This document shows, one piece after another, positions 7,510-8,838 of a stretch of 8,838 bases of DNA. The position numbers were made by a program, and so were the translations under genes. Each line of letters starts with the position of its first letter. Position 1 is the stretch's first letter. Source of the stretch: Calditrichia bacterium (GTDB lineage Bacteria > Calditrichota > Calditrichia > RBG-13-44-9); assembly GCA_026991005.1 (NCBI GenBank), contig JALXCH010000047.1, positions 1-8,838 on the forward strand. The letters run 5' to 3'. Below the pieces are notes generated by a model. The model did not search any database. It saw only the letters and a program-made list of their open reading frames with translations, and had not been told where the DNA came from.

Positions 7510-7535
7510 GCGCCCCTTGATGAGGCTCCGGGCGC
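7510..7535 (-). terminator. Weak possible terminator hairpin after mutS
   Basis: On the minus strand GCGCCC (7530-7535) can pair with GGGCGC (7510-7515) around a 14-nt loop, about 80 nt after the mutS stop. It is followed by TTCTACC, not a real U-tract, so termination would be inefficient or factor-dependent. It is listed because it is the best candidate in the 159-nt gap 7456-7614. Confidence 0.2.
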
Positions 7536-7614
7536 CGCACTCCCCGATTATTTATTCTATGGTTTCTCCTGCCCGGAGGTTCCAGAAGACGCAATCCGTT
7601 TCTGGCAGCTACCT

Positions 7615-8838
7615 TCATTTTTTAGGAGTTACCATCTCCTTCAACTCATTCAGTTTCAACAGTGCCTGCAGGGGCGTCATATTTTCGATTTCCACTTTTT
7701 GCAGGGCTTCTTCCACAGGGGATTTCTGCATCAAATCGAAGAGGCTAAGCTGGTTGCGATCCACCGCTGTTCCGGAACGGCGACGGGCAATTTTGGGAAC
7801 CCGGTTTGGCGATACTTCAGACATTTCCAGATTTTTCAACACTTCCCGGGCGCGCTCCACCACCTCCCGCGGCAGTCCCGCCATCTGAGCCACATGCACA
7901 CCGTAACTGTTGTCCATCCCGCCCGGTTCAATTTTGCGCAAAAATACCACCGTATCTTCCAGCTCCTTAACCCTCACCCGGTAATTTTTGATGCGCGGGT
8001 AGAGGTTGGCCAGTTCTGTCAGTTCGTGGTAATGGGTGGCAAACAGGGTTTTTGCCGCCACTTTTTTGTTATTGTGAAGATACTCCGTTACCGCCCAGGC
8101 GATGGAGAGGCCATCGAAGGTGGAGGTACCGCGACCGATTTCATCCAGAATAATCAGGCTGCGCGGCGTGGCGTTATTCAGGATGTTGGCAGTTTCCAGC
8201 ATTTCCACCATAAAGGTGCTTTCGCCGAAAGCCAGATTATCTGATGCACCCACCCGGGTGAAGATGCGATCCAGTACCCCGATTTGGGCCTCGCTGGCGG
8301 GGACAAAACTACCGATTTGTGCCAGCAGGCAGATGAGACCCACCTGCCGTAAATAGGTGGATTTTCCGCTCATATTGGGGCCGGTAAGGATGATAATCTG
8401 AGTATGTTCGTTGTCCAGTTCGGTATCGTTTTCGATAAAGGGCTCGTCGGGAGGAAGCAGTTGTTCCACCACGGGGTGGCGCCCGTCTTTAATGTAAATT
8501 CGGGTGGAATCGTCCACTACCGGTTTAACGTACCGATTGCGCCGTGCCACCTCTGCCAGCGCTGCCAGCACGTCAATTTCGGCAATCAACCCGGCGTTGT
8601 GGCGAATCCCCTCTCCGTAACTGCCGACCTCCTGGCGAATCTGCTGAAAAAGCTCGTACTCCAGACTGGCAATCTTTTCCTCAGCACCCAGAATTTTGTC
8701 TTCATACTCTTTTAGCTCGGGAGTGATGTATCGCTCGGCATTCACCAGGGTTTGCTTGCGAATGAAATATTCCGGTACTTTGTCCTTATGGGCATTGGTG
8801 ACTTCGAAATAGTACCCGAACACCTTGTTGTAGCCCAG
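7615..8838 (-). CDS. mutS: DNA mismatch repair protein MutS, C-terminal 407 residues (cut by right window edge)
   Basis: MutS dimers recognise base mismatches and use ATP to switch into a sliding clamp that recruits MutL. The visible part starts inside the core/clamp region (LGYNKVFGYYFEV, then RKQTLVNAERYITPELKEYE near residues 27-46), typical of MutS1. The ATPase domain follows: Walker A GPNMSGKST (visible residues 153-161; 8356-8382), the signature region around SDNLAFGESTFM, Walker B LIILDE (Asp232, Glu233), and FATHYHEL (266-273). NSYGVHVAQMAGLP and the following helices form the dimerisation end. The tail (SLFDLM...NMTPLQALLKLNELKEMV) is the usual C-terminal segment. The stop is TGA at 7615. 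The frame is open to base 8838, so the true start lies outside. All ATPase motifs are intact, which argues for a working enzyme rather than a pseudogene. Confidence 0.97.
   Translation of the reverse strand: MGYNKVFGYYFEVTNAHKDKVPEYFIRKQTLVNAERYITPELKEYEDKILGAEEKIASLEYELFQQIRQEVGSYGEGIRHNAGLIAEIDVLAALAEVARRNRYVKPVVDDSTRIYIKDGRHPVVEQLLPPDEPFIENDTELDNEHTQIIILTGPNMSGKSTYLRQVGLICLLAQIGSFVPASEAQIGVLDRIFTRVGASDNLAFGESTFMVEMLETANILNNATPRSLIILDEIGRGTSTFDGLSIAWAVTEYLHNNKKVAAKTLFATHYHELTELANLYPRIKNYRVRVKELEDTVVFLRKIEPGGMDNSYGVHVAQMAGLPREVVERAREVLKNLEMSEVSPNRVPKIARRRSGTAVDRNQLSLFDLMQKSPVEEALQKVEIENMTPLQALLKLNELKEMVTPKK

Noticed and set aside
7387..8244. Plus-strand open frame of about 285 codons antisense to mutS and the start of the GWxTD gene
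   Set aside because: It lies opposite two well-supported genes. The peptide is His/Phe/Gln-rich with no domain, as expected from the complement of coding DNA.

Overview
The window is bacterial chromosomal DNA. It holds eight protein-coding genes, all on the minus strand, so transcription runs right to left. In transcription order they are: the C-terminal half of mutS (cut by the right edge), a large exported TPR/GWxTD-domain protein, a small HU/IHF-type DNA-binding protein, ruvX (yqgF), gapA, pgk, tpiA, and the N-terminal part of a putative lipoprotein (cut by the left edge). I saw no rRNA, CRISPR array, insertion sequence or phage gene, and did not notice a tRNA. Most of the window is ordinary housekeeping DNA.

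Likely organism: the GWxTD domain fused to TPRs in an exported protein, a Bacteroidota-like lipoprotein, moderate GC and clear Shine-Dalgarno sequences together suggest a lineage of the FCB superphylum (Calditrichota-, KSB1- or Ignavibacteria-like). This is an inference from family distribution; no phylogenetic marker was compared.

Layout. Right third (5371-8838): mismatch repair ATPase MutS, a 159-nt gap with small dyads, then the 694-residue TPR/GWxTD protein. Middle (4351-5268): an HU-like protein with a candidate promoter and a very clear terminator, then the YqgF-type nuclease. Next is a 480-nt gap (3871-4350) with two different degenerate tandem repeat arrays, eight 9-mers and fifteen 7-mers. 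Left half (569-3870): the three consecutive lower-glycolysis enzymes GAPDH, PGK and TPI. A strong intrinsic terminator follows gapA and another follows pgk, so this is not a simple uninterrupted operon. Left end: a lipoprotein gene with the best sigma-70-like promoter in the window.

GapA, Pgk and TpiA act together. TPI interconverts the two triose phosphates, GAPDH makes 1,3-bisphosphoglycerate with NADH, and PGK recovers ATP. MutS, the HU-like protein and RuvX all concern DNA maintenance, but nothing shows that they are co-transcribed.

I found no convincing new multi-gene system. The points most worth a second look are the paired repeat arrays with a possible outward-facing promoter, the terminators inside the glycolytic cluster, and the uncharacterised GWxTD protein. 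Several start codons were revised using Shine-Dalgarno position.
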